Part shown: positions 27,054-36,528 of the stretch, piece after piece
Position numbering within the stretch: the stretch's first letter is position 1
How the letters are laid out: the number at the start of each line of letters is the position of its first letter
Origin: Paludisphaera mucosa
GTDB lineage: Bacteria > Planctomycetota > Planctomycetia > Isosphaerales > Isosphaeraceae
Length of the DNA: 64,000 nt
Assembly: GCF_029589435.1 (NCBI RefSeq)
Contig: NZ_JARRAG010000002.1
Location: 4,898,001-4,962,000 of the forward strand
Direction: 5' to 3'
Program-made: the position numbers and the translations under genes
The notes under the pieces: model-generated
Database searches by the model: none
Seen by the model: only the letters and a program-made list of their open reading frames with translations
Told to the model about the DNA's origin: nothing

Positions 27054-28817
27054 TCACAACGACTTCAGGAACGCCGTCAGGTCGGCGATCTCGTCGTCGT
27101 CGAGGTCCGCGTCGTCGGGGTGCCGGACGCGACGGAAGAGGTCGGGGAGGGAGCGGACGGAGCCGTCGTGGAGCAGGGCGGGGAGGCGGCCGACGCCGCG
27201 CAGCGAGGGCGGGTTGAAGTCGTGGTTGCCGACGGCGTCGGCCAGGCCGACGTCATAGCTCATGGGGGTCGTGTAGAGCGGGGGCGCGTGGCAGGCGTCG
27301 CAGCGCCGGCTCTCGAAGGTCGCGCGGCCCCGCGCGACGGCGGCGGCGTCGGCCGGCTCGTCGGGGGCGGGGGGACCGAGGGTGCGGAGGTAGGCGACGA
27401 GGGCCTCGACCTGCCGGGGCGTCGGCTCGGGCCCGCGCATGGTGGTCGTCAGGGACCTGTGCAGCTGGTCTTCGAGCCGGCGGACGTTCCCGAGCCAGCC
27501 CCAGGGGCCGGTCTCGGCGGCCCCCAGCAGCGAGGGCGTCCGCTTGGCCGCGCCGTAGGAGCCGTCGCCCTGGGTGTCGGCCGTCACGCCCGCGGCGTGG
27601 CCGTCGGTGTGGCAGGTCTGGCAGCTCATCCAGCCGTCCTCGGAGAGGCTCGCGTCGCGAAACAGGGCCGCGCCCTCCTCGACGAGCGAGGCCGGCCTGC
27701 GGCGGCCGTCGATCCCGGCGTCGGCGGAGAGGGCGATCGTCGCGGCGACCTTCCCCGCGCCCAGGTCGACGACCGTGATCGCGTCGTCGAACGCGTCGGC
27801 CGTCCAGGCCGTCGTCGCGTCCGCGTCGATCGCGATCGCCGACGGCCCCCGGCCGACGTGGAACCGCTCGTAGGGCTCGCCCAGGGCCAGGGCCGAGACG
27901 ATCTCGTCGGCCCCCGCCATCGCGACGACGGCCTCGCCCCGCGGGCCGAACGCCAGCGCCGAGGGATCGGCCGAGCCCCGGCCGACGAAGCTCAGTCCGA
28001 CCGTCTTCGCGTTCTTCAACAACGCCTCGTCGGTCGTCGCGGGCGATTTCAGGTCCTCGATCCGGACGAGCCGGATCCAGCTCCGCACGACGAGTCCCCA
28101 CTCGACGTCCTGGCGCGAGGTGCGGGCGGTCGACGAGGCGTTCTGCGCCAGGATCGCCAGGCTGCGGCCGTCGGGGGCGATCGTCAGCCCGCGGAGGTTG
28201 TGGTCGGGCAACGTCCAGACGCGTCGACATGCTTTCGCATCCAGATCGACGAGCGCGAGCCGGCCGCCGAACGCGTCGGCGACGACCGCCGAGACCGGCC
28301 CGCCGCCCGGCAGCACGGCCGCCTCGCGCGGGCTGAACGGCAGGTCGAGCGTCGCGACGACGCGCAGGCCCTCGGGGCCGTCCCACGCCACGAACGTCGC
28401 CGCCCGCGACCACCGCGAGAGGACCAGGGCGCGGCGGCCATCGCCGAAGACCGCCGCGCGGACCGGGTCGGCCGCGACCGCGACGGAGCCGGCGCGGCGG
28501 ATCTCGCCTTCGCGACGCTCCACCAGCACGACCTCGCCCGCCTCCGGGTCGACGGCCAGCCAGGCGTTCGGGTCGGCCGTCGCGCGGAGGTCGGCGAGGC
28601 CGCGGCCGACGGCGAATTCGCCCTCGACGCGACGCCCCTTGACGTCCACCACCGAGATCGTGCCGGTCCCCCGGTTCGCCGCCAGCAGCCGCGCCCCGCC
28701 GTCGACGAGCAGCATCGCCTCGGGCCGCCGCGGGGCCTCGGCCCAGGCGTTGCAGGGCCAGGCCGCGAGGATCGCGAGGAGCGCCGCCCGGATCGATCCG
28801 CCGATGGTCGCAGTCAC
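27054..28817 (-). CDS. Periplasmic beta-propeller / di-haem cytochrome c (CCP/MauG-like) protein
   Basis: 587 residues from GTG 28817, chosen because a signal peptide follows at once (TATIGGSIRAALLAILAAWPCNAWA) and a G-rich SD-like stretch precedes it. Residues ~30-360 form a beta-propeller of the YVTN/surface-antigen type (GTGTISVVDVKGRRV, AWTADAFDDAITVVDLG). The C-terminal ~210 residues carry two haem c motifs, CQTCH (399-403) and CDACH (506-510), as in the CCP/MauG family, with a KRTPSLLG segment between. Family members reduce peroxides or oxidise protein partners. The propeller fusion is common in planctomycetes; the actual electron partner is unknown. Divergent from the SpoIIE phosphatase. 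Confidence 0.9.
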   Translation of the reverse strand: MTATIGGSIRAALLAILAAWPCNAWAEAPRRPEAMLLVDGGARLLAANRGTGTISVVDVKGRRVEGEFAVGRGLADLRATADPNAWLAVDPEAGEVVLVERREGEIRRAGSVAVAADPVRAAVFGDGRRALVLSRWSRAATFVAWDGPEGLRVVATLDLPFSPREAAVLPGGGPVSAVVADAFGGRLALVDLDAKACRRVWTLPDHNLRGLTIAPDGRSLAILAQNASSTARTSRQDVEWGLVVRSWIRLVRIEDLKSPATTDEALLKNAKTVGLSFVGRGSADPSALAFGPRGEAVVAMAGADEIVSALALGEPYERFHVGRGPSAIAIDADATTAWTADAFDDAITVVDLGAGKVAATIALSADAGIDGRRRPASLVEEGAALFRDASLSEDGWMSCQTCHTDGHAAGVTADTQGDGSYGAAKRTPSLLGAAETGPWGWLGNVRRLEDQLHRSLTTTMRGPEPTPRQVEALVAYLRTLGPPAPDEPADAAAVARGRATFESRRCDACHAPPLYTTPMSYDVGLADAVGNHDFNPPSLRGVGRLPALLHDGSVRSLPDLFRRVRHPDDADLDDDEIADLTAFLKSL

Positions 28818-29044
28818 GCCGAACCCCCCGCCTCGTCTTCGGGACCTCGCATCCGCTCCCCTGGATTCTATCCGACCTCGCCGGCGCGGTTCACCCCGAT
28901 CCGGGGACCGCCGAAGTCGCGTGGGAGGCGGATGATGCGTCGACCGCCTCGGGGCGGGCCGGCTCCGGCGCCCTTCCCCCCTCGACCGGCCCCGTAGAAT
29001 GGTGTCGAATTCGAGGATCGACCGAACGAAGCGAGGGTCCCACA

Positions 29045-30403
29045 ATGTCTTCCATCGAGAGTCCGGCCTCCGCGGCGGGATCGCTCCCCATCGACCCGCC
29101 GGCCGCCGAACCGGCCCCCGCCCCCTGGGGGTCGAGCGACTGGCAGACGCGGCTGGCCGAGGTCGCCGAGCTGATGCGGGAGATGAGCACGCACGACGAC
29201 CCCCAGGAGATGGTGCGCAGCTACGGCCGGCGGGTCCGCCAGATCATGCCCTCGGACCGCTGGATCTCCATCAGCCGCCGCGGCCTGGAGTACCCCAAGT
29301 ACCGCATCACCCGGTCGAGCCTCTGGAGCGAGGAGATCAACCCCTGGAAGCAGCCCGAGAAGCTCCCCGTCTTCGAGGGGGGGCTGCTCGCCGAGCTGAT
29401 CTACGCCGACCAGCCGCGGATCATCGACGACATCCGCGACCTCGTGAAGCCCGACGAGCCGGCCGCCGAGCACCTGGACGGCCAGCGGTCGCTCATGGCG
29501 ATGCCGCACTACGACCGCGGCGTCGGCCTCAACATGGTCGTCGCGCTCCGCGACGAGCCCGCCGCGTGGGAGCCCGAGCAGTTCCCCGAGCGGTACTGGA
29601 TCAGCAGCCTCTTCGGCCGCGCCACCCAGAACCTCGTCCTGACCGAGCGGCTCAAGCAGGCGTACGAGGTGGTCGACCGCGAGCTGCGCGTCGTCGCCGA
29701 CATCCAGCGCTCGCTGCTGCCCAAGAAGCTTCCCGAGATCCCCGGCGTCGAGCTGGCGACGTACTACCGGACCTCGCAATGGGCCGGCGGCGACTACTAC
29801 GACTTCTTCGAGCTGCCCGACGGCCGCTGGGGCTTCCTGATCGCCGACGTCAGCGGCCACGGCACCCCTGCCGCGGTCATGATGGCCATCCTCCACAGCC
29901 TCTCGCACGGCCACCCGGGCCATCCCGACCCGCCCTCGGCCCTGCTGAAGCACGTCAATCAGCGGCTGGCCTCGACCTACACCGCCGAGAACGAGGTGTT
30001 CGTCACCGCCTTCTACGGCATCTACGACCCGTCGAACCGGACGTTCTCGTACGCCTGCGCCGGGCACAACCCCCCGCGCATCCGCCGCTGCTCGCAGGGG
30101 ACGGTGATCTCGCTTGAAGACGTGGGGGGCCCGCCCCTGGGCCTGTTCGAGGACCTCGACTACGACGAGTCGTCCGTGACGCTCGTCCCCGGCGACTTCC
30201 TCGTCCTCTACACCGACGGCATCACCGAGGCCATGAACGCCCGCAGCGAGCAGTTCACCCCCGACCGCCTCGACGCCATCCTCGGCCTCTGCTCGCTCTC
30301 CGCCAAGCAGATGGTCGACGCCATTTTGGAAGGCATCGACGGCTTCACCGAGCACCTCGACCCCCACGACGACCAGACGTTGGTGGTGGCCAAGATTTCG
30401 TGA
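29045..30403 (+). CDS. SpoIIE/RsbU-type PP2C phosphatase with GAF-like sensor
   Basis: 452 residues. Pro/Ala-rich N-terminus (~1-35), a GAF-like domain (~40-205; MPSDRWISISRRG, GLLAELIYADQPRIIDD), a linker helix (VLTERLKQAYEVVDRELRVV) and a PPM-type phosphatase (~215-450). Metal-binding and catalytic motifs are intact: WAGGDYYDFF, DVSGHGTPAAVMMA, AGHNPPRI, YTDGITEAMN and HDDQTLVV. Such enzymes dephosphorylate anti-anti-sigma factors in partner-switching cascades. No anti-anti-sigma gene adjoins it, so the target is elsewhere. Confidence 0.94.
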   Translation: MSSIESPASAAGSLPIDPPAAEPAPAPWGSSDWQTRLAEVAELMREMSTHDDPQEMVRSYGRRVRQIMPSDRWISISRRGLEYPKYRITRSSLWSEEINPWKQPEKLPVFEGGLLAELIYADQPRIIDDIRDLVKPDEPAAEHLDGQRSLMAMPHYDRGVGLNMVVALRDEPAAWEPEQFPERYWISSLFGRATQNLVLTERLKQAYEVVDRELRVVADIQRSLLPKKLPEIPGVELATYYRTSQWAGGDYYDFFELPDGRWGFLIADVSGHGTPAAVMMAILHSLSHGHPGHPDPPSALLKHVNQRLASTYTAENEVFVTAFYGIYDPSNRTFSYACAGHNPPRIRRCSQGTVISLEDVGGPPLGLFEDLDYDESSVTLVPGDFLVLYTDGITEAMNARSEQFTPDRLDAILGLCSLSAKQMVDAILEGIDGFTEHLDPHDDQTLVVAKIS

Positions 30404-30489
30404 TGAGAAGGTCGGCGTGGAGGCCGGGGCGACGCCGCCGTTTCAAGTGGCAAGGGGACGTCGAGCCGGCTCTACGGAAGGCCCCCCTT

Positions 30490-30816
30490 CTAGGATTCGA
30501 GTTCCTCCGGCCCGACGGGTCTTTCGCCCGGAGCGCGGACGGCGAGGCCCCTCACCTTGTCGCCCTGTATGGTGAACAGGGCGCGGTACGGGCGACCTTT
30601 GAAGACCCTGAAGAGGAGATGTCGCACCTCGCCGGGGAAATGGCGATCCTCGTAGGCGAGGCCGCAGGAGAGCGGGAACGATTCGAGGCGCGAGAGGGCC
30701 TCGAAAAATCGCTCCGTGAGCCTGCCGACGCCGTCGGGCCGTCGTTCGTCGAGCGATGCGGCGAGCCGATCGAGGTCGGCCACGGCCCTCCGCGTCAATT
30801 CGATCTCATCGTTCAT
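30490..30816 (-). CDS. RelE/ParE-family toxin
   Basis: 108 residues. Its ATG overlaps the antitoxin stop (ATGA), the standard coupling in type II modules. The RelE/ParE fold is indicated by the N-terminal helix (IELTRRAVADLDRLAASL), the helix with RFFEALSRLESFP, and the strand pair EVRHLLFRVFKGRPYRALFTIQGDKVRGLAVR. Family members are ribosome-dependent mRNA nucleases or gyrase poisons; sequence alone does not decide which. It lies downstream of its antitoxin in the same strand. Confidence 0.85.
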   Translation of the reverse strand: MNDEIELTRRAVADLDRLAASLDERRPDGVGRLTERFFEALSRLESFPLSCGLAYEDRHFPGEVRHLLFRVFKGRPYRALFTIQGDKVRGLAVRAPGERPVGPEELES

Positions 30817-31070
30817 GGCAGCGGCGGCAGGCCGTACTTCTTGCGAAGCTCGTCCAGGGCCGCCCGCACGGGCGTGAGCCGGCCGGCTTCGATATCGGCG
30901 AAGCCTTCCTGGATCGCTTCGAGGGTCTCTTTCCGCTCCTCCGCGCCCTGGTTCTCGATCTCCCAGTGCGTGAGGGCCTCGGCGAGAGTTAGCTCGTCCG
31001 ATTCGGACGATAGCTTCTCGTCGATGAATCCCTTGAAGGCCTTCAGGTCGTTGAAGCGTTCGGTCGCCAT
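30813..31070 (-). CDS. Antitoxin of the RelE/ParE module
   Basis: 85 residues, ATG at 31070 preceded by GGAGGTGA on the minus strand. Acidic N-terminal half, and a C-terminal segment (QEGFADIEAGRLTPVRAALDELRKKYGLP) of the type seen in small antitoxins that wrap the toxin. The order antitoxin-then-toxin and the 4-bp overlap support a functional pair. DNA-binding autorepression is expected for the family but no operator was identified. Confidence 0.82.
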   Translation of the reverse strand: MATERFNDLKAFKGFIDEKLSSESDELTLAEALTHWEIENQGAEERKETLEAIQEGFADIEAGRLTPVRAALDELRKKYGLPPLP

Positions 31071-31121
31071 GCCTCACCTCCCCTCGACCAGGATTACAGC
31101 AGCGGAAGGGCTTTCGGGCTC

Positions 31122-32714
31122 TCACCGCCTGCTCAGCTTCGCCCGGAGCTGGGCGAGGTCGTCGCGGCCGGTGGGGGTGAGGGCGTAGCCGACGAGGTAG
31201 GCGAGCGCGCCGACGGAGAGGTGCAGGAGCAGGGGGGCGGCGCGGGTGGCGAGGGACGTCCCCGGGAAGGTGACGGGGAAGGCCAGGTTCAGCAGGCCGA
31301 CGGCGGCGATCAGGGCCGCGGCGCCGGCGAGGGGCGGGCCCAGGGTGCGGCGGAGGAACACGCGGGGGTCGATCGCCAGGACCCGCGAGACGTAGACGCC
31401 GGGGATGATCAGGTTCGAGAAGAAGGTCGTCACGACCGTCCCCCAGATCACGCCCGCCACGCCGATCTGCTTCGTGAGGTAATAGCTGATCGGCAGGTTC
31501 ACGATCGCGCCGCCGAGCGCCGCCAGGGCGATGACCGGGATCTTGTTGAAGCCGATCGCCATCTGCACCGGCACCGACAGGATCAGCGGGATCGCGGCGG
31601 TCAGGAAGAGCCGCATCAGGGGCGCGACCTCGGCCGCGGGGCGGCCCAGGCGGTCGCCGACCCAGAGCGTCAGGAAGGGCGAGGCGTAGAGGAAGCCCAG
31701 CAGGCCGATGGGCAGGATCGACGCGGCGTGCATGCGGGTGCCGTCGTACTTCACCCGCTCCAGGCTGCGCTCGTCGCGGGCGGCGACCAGGCTGGCGACG
31801 GCGGGCATCACCATGTAGGCCAGCATCCAGCCCGTCTGGCGGAGCTGCAGGAACGGCTTGCTCACCACGTCATACACCGCGTTCGCCTGGCCGGGGTCGG
31901 GGATCACGAAGCCGAGGATCGTGGCGTCGATCTTGTCGGCCAGGATCACGCTCACCTGCATGAGCGCCATGTAGAAGCTGACGTGGCCGAGCGCCTTGTA
32001 GTCCTCCCAGCGCGCGCCGCGGAAGCTCAGCGACTGGCCCAGCTCGCGGGTCATCACCCAGACGGCCGGCCCCAGCGAGAGCCCGACCTGGATCGCGGTC
32101 TGCATCACGACGACCCAGAAGAACGGCACGCCGCTCTTGAGCCCGATCAGCAGCGCCAGGAAGCGGAGGATCGTGATCGCGAACTCGATGCGGGGGATGA
32201 ACTCGTACCGCCTCGCGGCCTGCAGGACGCTCGACACCACGACCGAGAACCCGTAGCACGGCGAGGTGACGACCTGGATCCAGAGCAGCTTGACGATGAG
32301 GTCGTACGACGGGTGGCCGCGGTATTCCGAGAACGGCAGGGCCAGGTAGGCGATCGCCAGCAGGGCGACGATCTGCACGAAGGCCGTCGCCGTGTAGAAG
32401 GTCAGGCCGCAGGCGACGGTCCGGTCGACGCCCGCCTTGTCCCCCTTCGTCCAGTATTGCGAGATCTGGCGCTGGAGGGCCGAGCTGACGCCGAACTCGA
32501 AGAGCATCTGGAGGAAGCCGAAGTTCCAGGCGAAGCTGTAGGCCCCGAGCTGGTCCTTGCCGATGGTCTCCAGGATCAGCCGGGTCGTCCAGAGCGAGAA
32601 GACGATCTGGAGCGGCACCCGCAGCGCGAGCCAGAGCGTGCCGTTGAAGAGGCGGCCCAGGACGGGGGGCAGGGCGCGCTGGGCCGGCGCGGGGATCGTG
32701 GATGCCGTGCTCAC
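31122..32714 (-). CDS. Polysaccharide flippase (MOP/MATE-like, Wzx type)
   Basis: 530 residues from GTG 32714, chosen because AGGAAGGA lies just upstream; the longer frame adds an unlikely basic, Pro-rich N-terminus. Fourteen or so hydrophobic segments are spread over the whole length, with the family opening RLFNGTLWLALRVPLQIVFSLWTTRLIL and GAYSFAWNFGFLQMLFEFGVSSALQRQISQYW. MOP-superfamily flippases move lipid-linked oligosaccharides across the inner membrane. No glycosyltransferase or polymerase genes adjoin it, so the pathway is not defined. Divergent from the next gene. Confidence 0.9.
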   Translation of the reverse strand: MSTASTIPAPAQRALPPVLGRLFNGTLWLALRVPLQIVFSLWTTRLILETIGKDQLGAYSFAWNFGFLQMLFEFGVSSALQRQISQYWTKGDKAGVDRTVACGLTFYTATAFVQIVALLAIAYLALPFSEYRGHPSYDLIVKLLWIQVVTSPCYGFSVVVSSVLQAARRYEFIPRIEFAITILRFLALLIGLKSGVPFFWVVVMQTAIQVGLSLGPAVWVMTRELGQSLSFRGARWEDYKALGHVSFYMALMQVSVILADKIDATILGFVIPDPGQANAVYDVVSKPFLQLRQTGWMLAYMVMPAVASLVAARDERSLERVKYDGTRMHAASILPIGLLGFLYASPFLTLWVGDRLGRPAAEVAPLMRLFLTAAIPLILSVPVQMAIGFNKIPVIALAALGGAIVNLPISYYLTKQIGVAGVIWGTVVTTFFSNLIIPGVYVSRVLAIDPRVFLRRTLGPPLAGAAALIAAVGLLNLAFPVTFPGTSLATRAAPLLLHLSVGALAYLVGYALTPTGRDDLAQLRAKLSRR

Positions 32715-32940
32715 GGGGTCCTTCCTGGGCGGCGGCGAAGACAATCCGGTCGCGCTCCGCATGGGGTGACGAGAGGGCCGTATCTTAGCCGCCCCCTCCG
32801 GAGGTCGGAACCCCAATTCCGTCGACCCCCGGCCCCGAGACTTCCCCGCCGCGGGCCCGGGATTCCGGTGGTATCACGGCGACCGATGGCTCAGAATCCA
32901 CCTTCCGGCCGATCCCGCACCTTCATGAGGGACTCCCGCC

Positions 32941-33621
32941 ATGATTCCGCGAAGTCTCGTCTCGGTCGCGTACGTCCTCCTGCTCGGCGGCCTCGCCCCC
33001 TGGCCGGCCGCCGCCCAGGCCCCCCCGGACGAGGACGTGGAACAACGGTTCGACGGGTTGCTCGCGGCGGCGAAGCGGGATCCCGAGAAGGCGGACTGGG
33101 TGCGACTGCGACGCTCCTTCGCCGAGACGAAGCGCTACCGACCCTACCACCGCGAGTGGAAGGAGGAACTCGTCAAGATCGGCGTCGCCCTCGACGGCGA
33201 GGACCCGAAGGCGGCCGAGGCGGCCCTCGACAAGCTGATGGAGCGCGAGGGGTGCATGCGGATCGACGCCCACGCCCTGGCGGCCTCCCACTACGCGAAG
33301 ACCGGCCAGGAGGAGAAGAACGCCTTCCACACCCGTTGCGTCGAAGGCATCGCGGGCACGCTCTTCGTCCCGGGGACCGGGAAGAGTTTCGAGAAGCCGA
33401 TCGAGGTGCTCTTCATCGAGGAGGAATACCTGTTCCTGGGCTCGCTGGAGCTGAAGGCGGAGCGCCAGGGGCTGGCGGTGCACGAGGGCCGCCGGTTCGA
33501 CGTCTTCGAGATCGAGGCGAAGGGCGGGGGCGGGCCCGTGAAGTACTATTTCAACGTCGACCTGCCCTGGAAGTCGCTCGGCAAGACGTTCAGGCCGGAG
33601 GCGAAAGGGGAGGTCGATTAG
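32941..33621 (+). CDS. Secreted protein resembling DUF4919
   Basis: 226 residues with a signal peptide (SLVSVAYVLLLGGLAPWPAAAQA) and AGGGA upstream of the ATG. The mature part has the pattern of the DUF4919 family as I recall it: an N-terminal FDGLLAAAKRDPEKADWVRLRRSF helix pair, a central alpha-helical repeat region, and a C-terminal strand KYYFNVDLPWKSLGK. No catalytic residues are evident. Assignment to the family is from memory and should be treated as probable; the function is unknown. Confidence 0.75.
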   Translation: MIPRSLVSVAYVLLLGGLAPWPAAAQAPPDEDVEQRFDGLLAAAKRDPEKADWVRLRRSFAETKRYRPYHREWKEELVKIGVALDGEDPKAAEAALDKLMEREGCMRIDAHALAASHYAKTGQEEKNAFHTRCVEGIAGTLFVPGTGKSFEKPIEVLFIEEEYLFLGSLELKAERQGLAVHEGRRFDVFEIEAKGGGGPVKYYFNVDLPWKSLGKTFRPEAKGEVD

Positions 33622-33715
33622 GCCTCGCCCCGAGGCCGTCGGGGACGCGTAGTTCGCCGAGGCGGGGGCTCGGTCGAGGCCGGGCCCGACCCGGATGAAC
33701 CCGGAGAGGCTCCGT

Positions 33716-35407
33716 TCAGGGGGCGTCCGGCGTCGGCTCCGCGGGGGGTTGCGGAGGGGAGGCGGAGGCCGGGGCGTGTTCCAGGCGTTCGAGGCGGCGT
33801 TCGAGCTGGTCGATGCGATCGAAGACCGCGCGGGGGAGCGTGATCTGCAGCTCCTCGGCGCGGGGGGGCGGGACGACGTCGCCCACGGGCTTGGGCTCGG
33901 GTCGGCCGGCGGGCGCCGGCTGCGCGGCCGGCGGCGTCGGCACGGCGACCACGGCGGACGTCGGGATCACGACGGGGGACGGGGACGTCGCCGGCTTCTC
34001 GGCCTTCGTCGCCAGGGCGGGGGGCGTCGCGGGGCGGGGGACCTCGGGCCGGCGGGAGGTCTGGATCCAGACGCTGCGCTGCTGGCGCTGGGGGCCGTCG
34101 CCGCGGACGACTTCGAGGCGGACGAACTTCTCGGCCGGGGTGCGGTTGAGGCGTTCGGTGAAGTCGAGGGCGGAGCGGGTCGGGCGGCCGTCGAACGAGA
34201 CGATGCGCTCGCCGGCCTGGAGGCCCCCCCGGGCGGCGGGCGTGTCGGGGAGGACGTCGCTGAGGGCGGCGCCCTCGGGCCCGGCGGCGTCGCCCGGATC
34301 GGGCTCGAGGCGGACGCCCATGTAGGCGCGGTCGACCCGGCCCTGCTCGCGGAGCTGCGAGGCGATCCAGAGGGCGTCGTCGGCGGGGATCGCGAAGCCC
34401 AGGTCGTTGCCGCGCTCGGGGGCCTTGTCTTCGGACTGCGAGGGGGGGGCGAGGCCGCTGCGGATCAGGCCCAGCCACTGGCCGCGGTAGTTCACGACCG
34501 CCGCGCCGCTGTCGCCGGGGAAGAGCGGGGTCTGCACCTGGATCAGGCCGTTGAGCTGGAGGTCTTGAAGCTTCAGCGAGCGGTTGAGGCCCGAGACCTG
34601 GCCCCGGCTGACCGAGTGCCCCAGGCCGAACGGGTTGCCGACGACGAAGACCTGGCCCCCCAGGGCGGGCCCCTCGACGGCGGTGCGGATCGACCGCAGG
34701 ACGCCCGCGGGGATCTCCAGCAGCGTCAGGCCGGTCTCGGGGTCGGCGGCGACCCAGCGGGCGAGGTGGCGGCGGCCGAAGGCGTCGCGGGCCACGATCG
34801 GCGACGGGCCGCCGCCGGGCTCGCCCGGGGGCGTGGGGGGGCGGTCGATCCGCACCGAGAGCACGTCGCCGCGGCGGCCGTCGACCACGACCCCCACCGC
34901 CGCCCGGCGCGCGTCGGCGGGGCCGCCGGCCGCCGTGTACTCCAGGGCCAGCACCGATTCCCGGGCCCGGCTCATGCCGGCGGCCATCCGCCGCTCGAGC
35001 CGCTCCATGGCCGCGAACAGGGCCTCGTCGTCCTCCTCCTCGCGCTCGCGACGGCCGCCCGCGAACGCGACGCCGCTCTTGGCCGAGGCCTCCGCCGACG
35101 AGAGCGAGCGCGTCGACGATCCCGACGCCGCGGCGGGATCGGTCGGCGGCGAGGAGGACGCGGGCGGGCCGCTCGCGTCCGTCGAGGTCGACTTCCCCCC
35201 GGTCGCCGGGGCGATCTTGGGGCCGTCCGCCAGCGCGCCCGACGACTTCAGCCAGCGGGCGAACAGCGCGTGCTCCTTCGACTCCCCCGTCGTCGCCGGC
35301 GCGGGCGGGCGTCGCGAGGTCACGGCCAGGGCGAGCGCGGTGAAGAACAGCCCGCTGGCGAACCAGAGGATCAGGCGGTTCCGGACCGAGGCGTCCCGAG
35401 TGTCCAT
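33716..35407 (-). CDS. HtrA/DegP-like PDZ protein with degenerate catalytic triad
   Basis: 563 residues. One N-terminal membrane anchor (~11-29), a low-complexity linker (~32-125), a trypsin-like domain (~150-360), a PDZ domain (~365-450; LPDTPAARGGLQAGERIVSFDG) and a Pro-rich tail ending in a short coiled coil (DRIDQLERRLERLEH). The Ser motif is intact (PGDSGAA, Ser300). Where HtrA proteins have TNxHV the sequence reads DVLSVRIDRP (~181-190) with no His, and the Asp of the D-L-A-L-L motif is replaced by Gly226 in DPETGLTLL. It is therefore probably a non-proteolytic scaffold or sensor. It lies downstream of an ECF sigma/anti-sigma pair on the same strand. Confidence 0.88.
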   Translation of the reverse strand: MDTRDASVRNRLILWFASGLFFTALALAVTSRRPPAPATTGESKEHALFARWLKSSGALADGPKIAPATGGKSTSTDASGPPASSSPPTDPAAASGSSTRSLSSAEASAKSGVAFAGGRREREEEDDEALFAAMERLERRMAAGMSRARESVLALEYTAAGGPADARRAAVGVVVDGRRGDVLSVRIDRPPTPPGEPGGGPSPIVARDAFGRRHLARWVAADPETGLTLLEIPAGVLRSIRTAVEGPALGGQVFVVGNPFGLGHSVSRGQVSGLNRSLKLQDLQLNGLIQVQTPLFPGDSGAAVVNYRGQWLGLIRSGLAPPSQSEDKAPERGNDLGFAIPADDALWIASQLREQGRVDRAYMGVRLEPDPGDAAGPEGAALSDVLPDTPAARGGLQAGERIVSFDGRPTRSALDFTERLNRTPAEKFVRLEVVRGDGPQRQQRSVWIQTSRRPEVPRPATPPALATKAEKPATSPSPVVIPTSAVVAVPTPPAAQPAPAGRPEPKPVGDVVPPPRAEELQITLPRAVFDRIDQLERRLERLEHAPASASPPQPPAEPTPDAP

Positions 35408-35640
35408 GAAGTTGTCGTCTCTGCGGTGGAGCGGGGCGCCGTCCCGGGCGACGATTTCCTTGATGGAGCTTCCGGGCGAATCGGGGGCCGACCCCTTCCT
35501 CCTCCGGGCCGAGAAGGGGGATCTCCGAGAAGGAGGATCGAGGCGTTCGACGCCTCAAGGGAGCCTTCATCCACCTGCGTCCGCACGCACCCGGGACCTC
35601 GTCGTCCCTCGGCCTCCCGACGGCGGCGTCGGATCGAAAA

Positions 35641-36519
35641 TCAGTAGGCCGGCTTCCCGGCCAGCGTGTCGGGAGGCATGGGGGTCCCGCGTTCCAGGTC
35701 GAAGCGGACGGCGGGCGCGGTCGCGGGGGGAGGGGGCGCCGGCCTGGCGACGTCGAGGCCCCGGTTGTCGGGGTCGCGGAGCGGCGGCTCGGTGTTCTGC
35801 GCCAGGCTCCGCTCGTTGACGAGGGCCAGGTCGCCCGGCTCGGCGACGGGGGCCTCGATCACGTCGGCCCGGGGCGGGGTCACGACGAGCGGGATCGCCC
35901 GTTCGAGGGCCGGGAGCGGGGTCGCGGCGGCGTCGATCCGGCCCTGCGAATCGTCCCGGAGACGCTGGGCCAGGGGGAGGCCGACGGCGATCGCCGCGAG
36001 GGCGGCCGCGGCGAGGGCCCCGACGGGGCCCGCCAGGGGGCGGAGCAGGCGGTCGGGGGCGAGCCAGGCGCGGAGCCGGGCGGGGGATTGCTCGCGGGCC
36101 GAGTCGCCGATCCGGGCCCGTTGCAGGGGCAGGTCGTCGCGGACGCCCGCCAGCCGGGACGCCGCCCGCTCCAGGGGGCCTCGCGATCGAGCTCCGGGAG
36201 CGGCCTCGCCGGCCCGACGCGTCCGCGGCCTGCCGGCCTGGGCCTCGATCCGCGCCTGCAGGGCGGGCCAGAGGGAAGGGGCGTGGGGCTCGGCGGGGGA
36301 CTCGGCGGCCGCGGCCGCGAGGGCGTCGAAGGCCAGGGCCAGGCCGTCGCGACGGCCGCGGCAGGCCGCGCACCGCTCCAGGTGGGCCTCGACGGCGATC
36401 CGCTCGTCGCGGGCCGGGCCCGCGTCCGCGGTCGGCGCGGGGTCGTCCTCGTCCGCCGCGAAGAGCGGGAGTCGGTCGCGGACCCAGGCGCAGGCTGTCT
36501 CGTCGGGCGTTCTTTTCAT
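35641..36519 (-). CDS. Zinc-binding (ZAS) anti-sigma factor, membrane anchored
   Basis: 292 residues, starting 9 bp after the ECF sigma stop. The N-terminal anti-sigma domain carries the HxxxCxxC zinc motif (His46, Cys50, Cys53 in HLERCAACR). A single transmembrane helix is predicted at ~163-186 (AGPVGALAAAALAAIAVGL), leaving ~100 Pro-rich residues outside. The arrangement predicts sequestration of the adjacent sigma factor at the membrane and release by an unknown signal. The extracytoplasmic part has no recognisable sensor domain. Confidence 0.87.
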   Translation of the reverse strand: MKRTPDETACAWVRDRLPLFAADEDDPAPTADAGPARDERIAVEAHLERCAACRGRRDGLALAFDALAAAAAESPAEPHAPSLWPALQARIEAQAGRPRTRRAGEAAPGARSRGPLERAASRLAGVRDDLPLQRARIGDSAREQSPARLRAWLAPDRLLRPLAGPVGALAAAALAAIAVGLPLAQRLRDDSQGRIDAAATPLPALERAIPLVVTPPRADVIEAPVAEPGDLALVNERSLAQNTEPPLRDPDNRGLDVARPAPPPPATAPAVRFDLERGTPMPPDTLAGKPAY

Positions 36520-36528
36520 GATCGGTCG

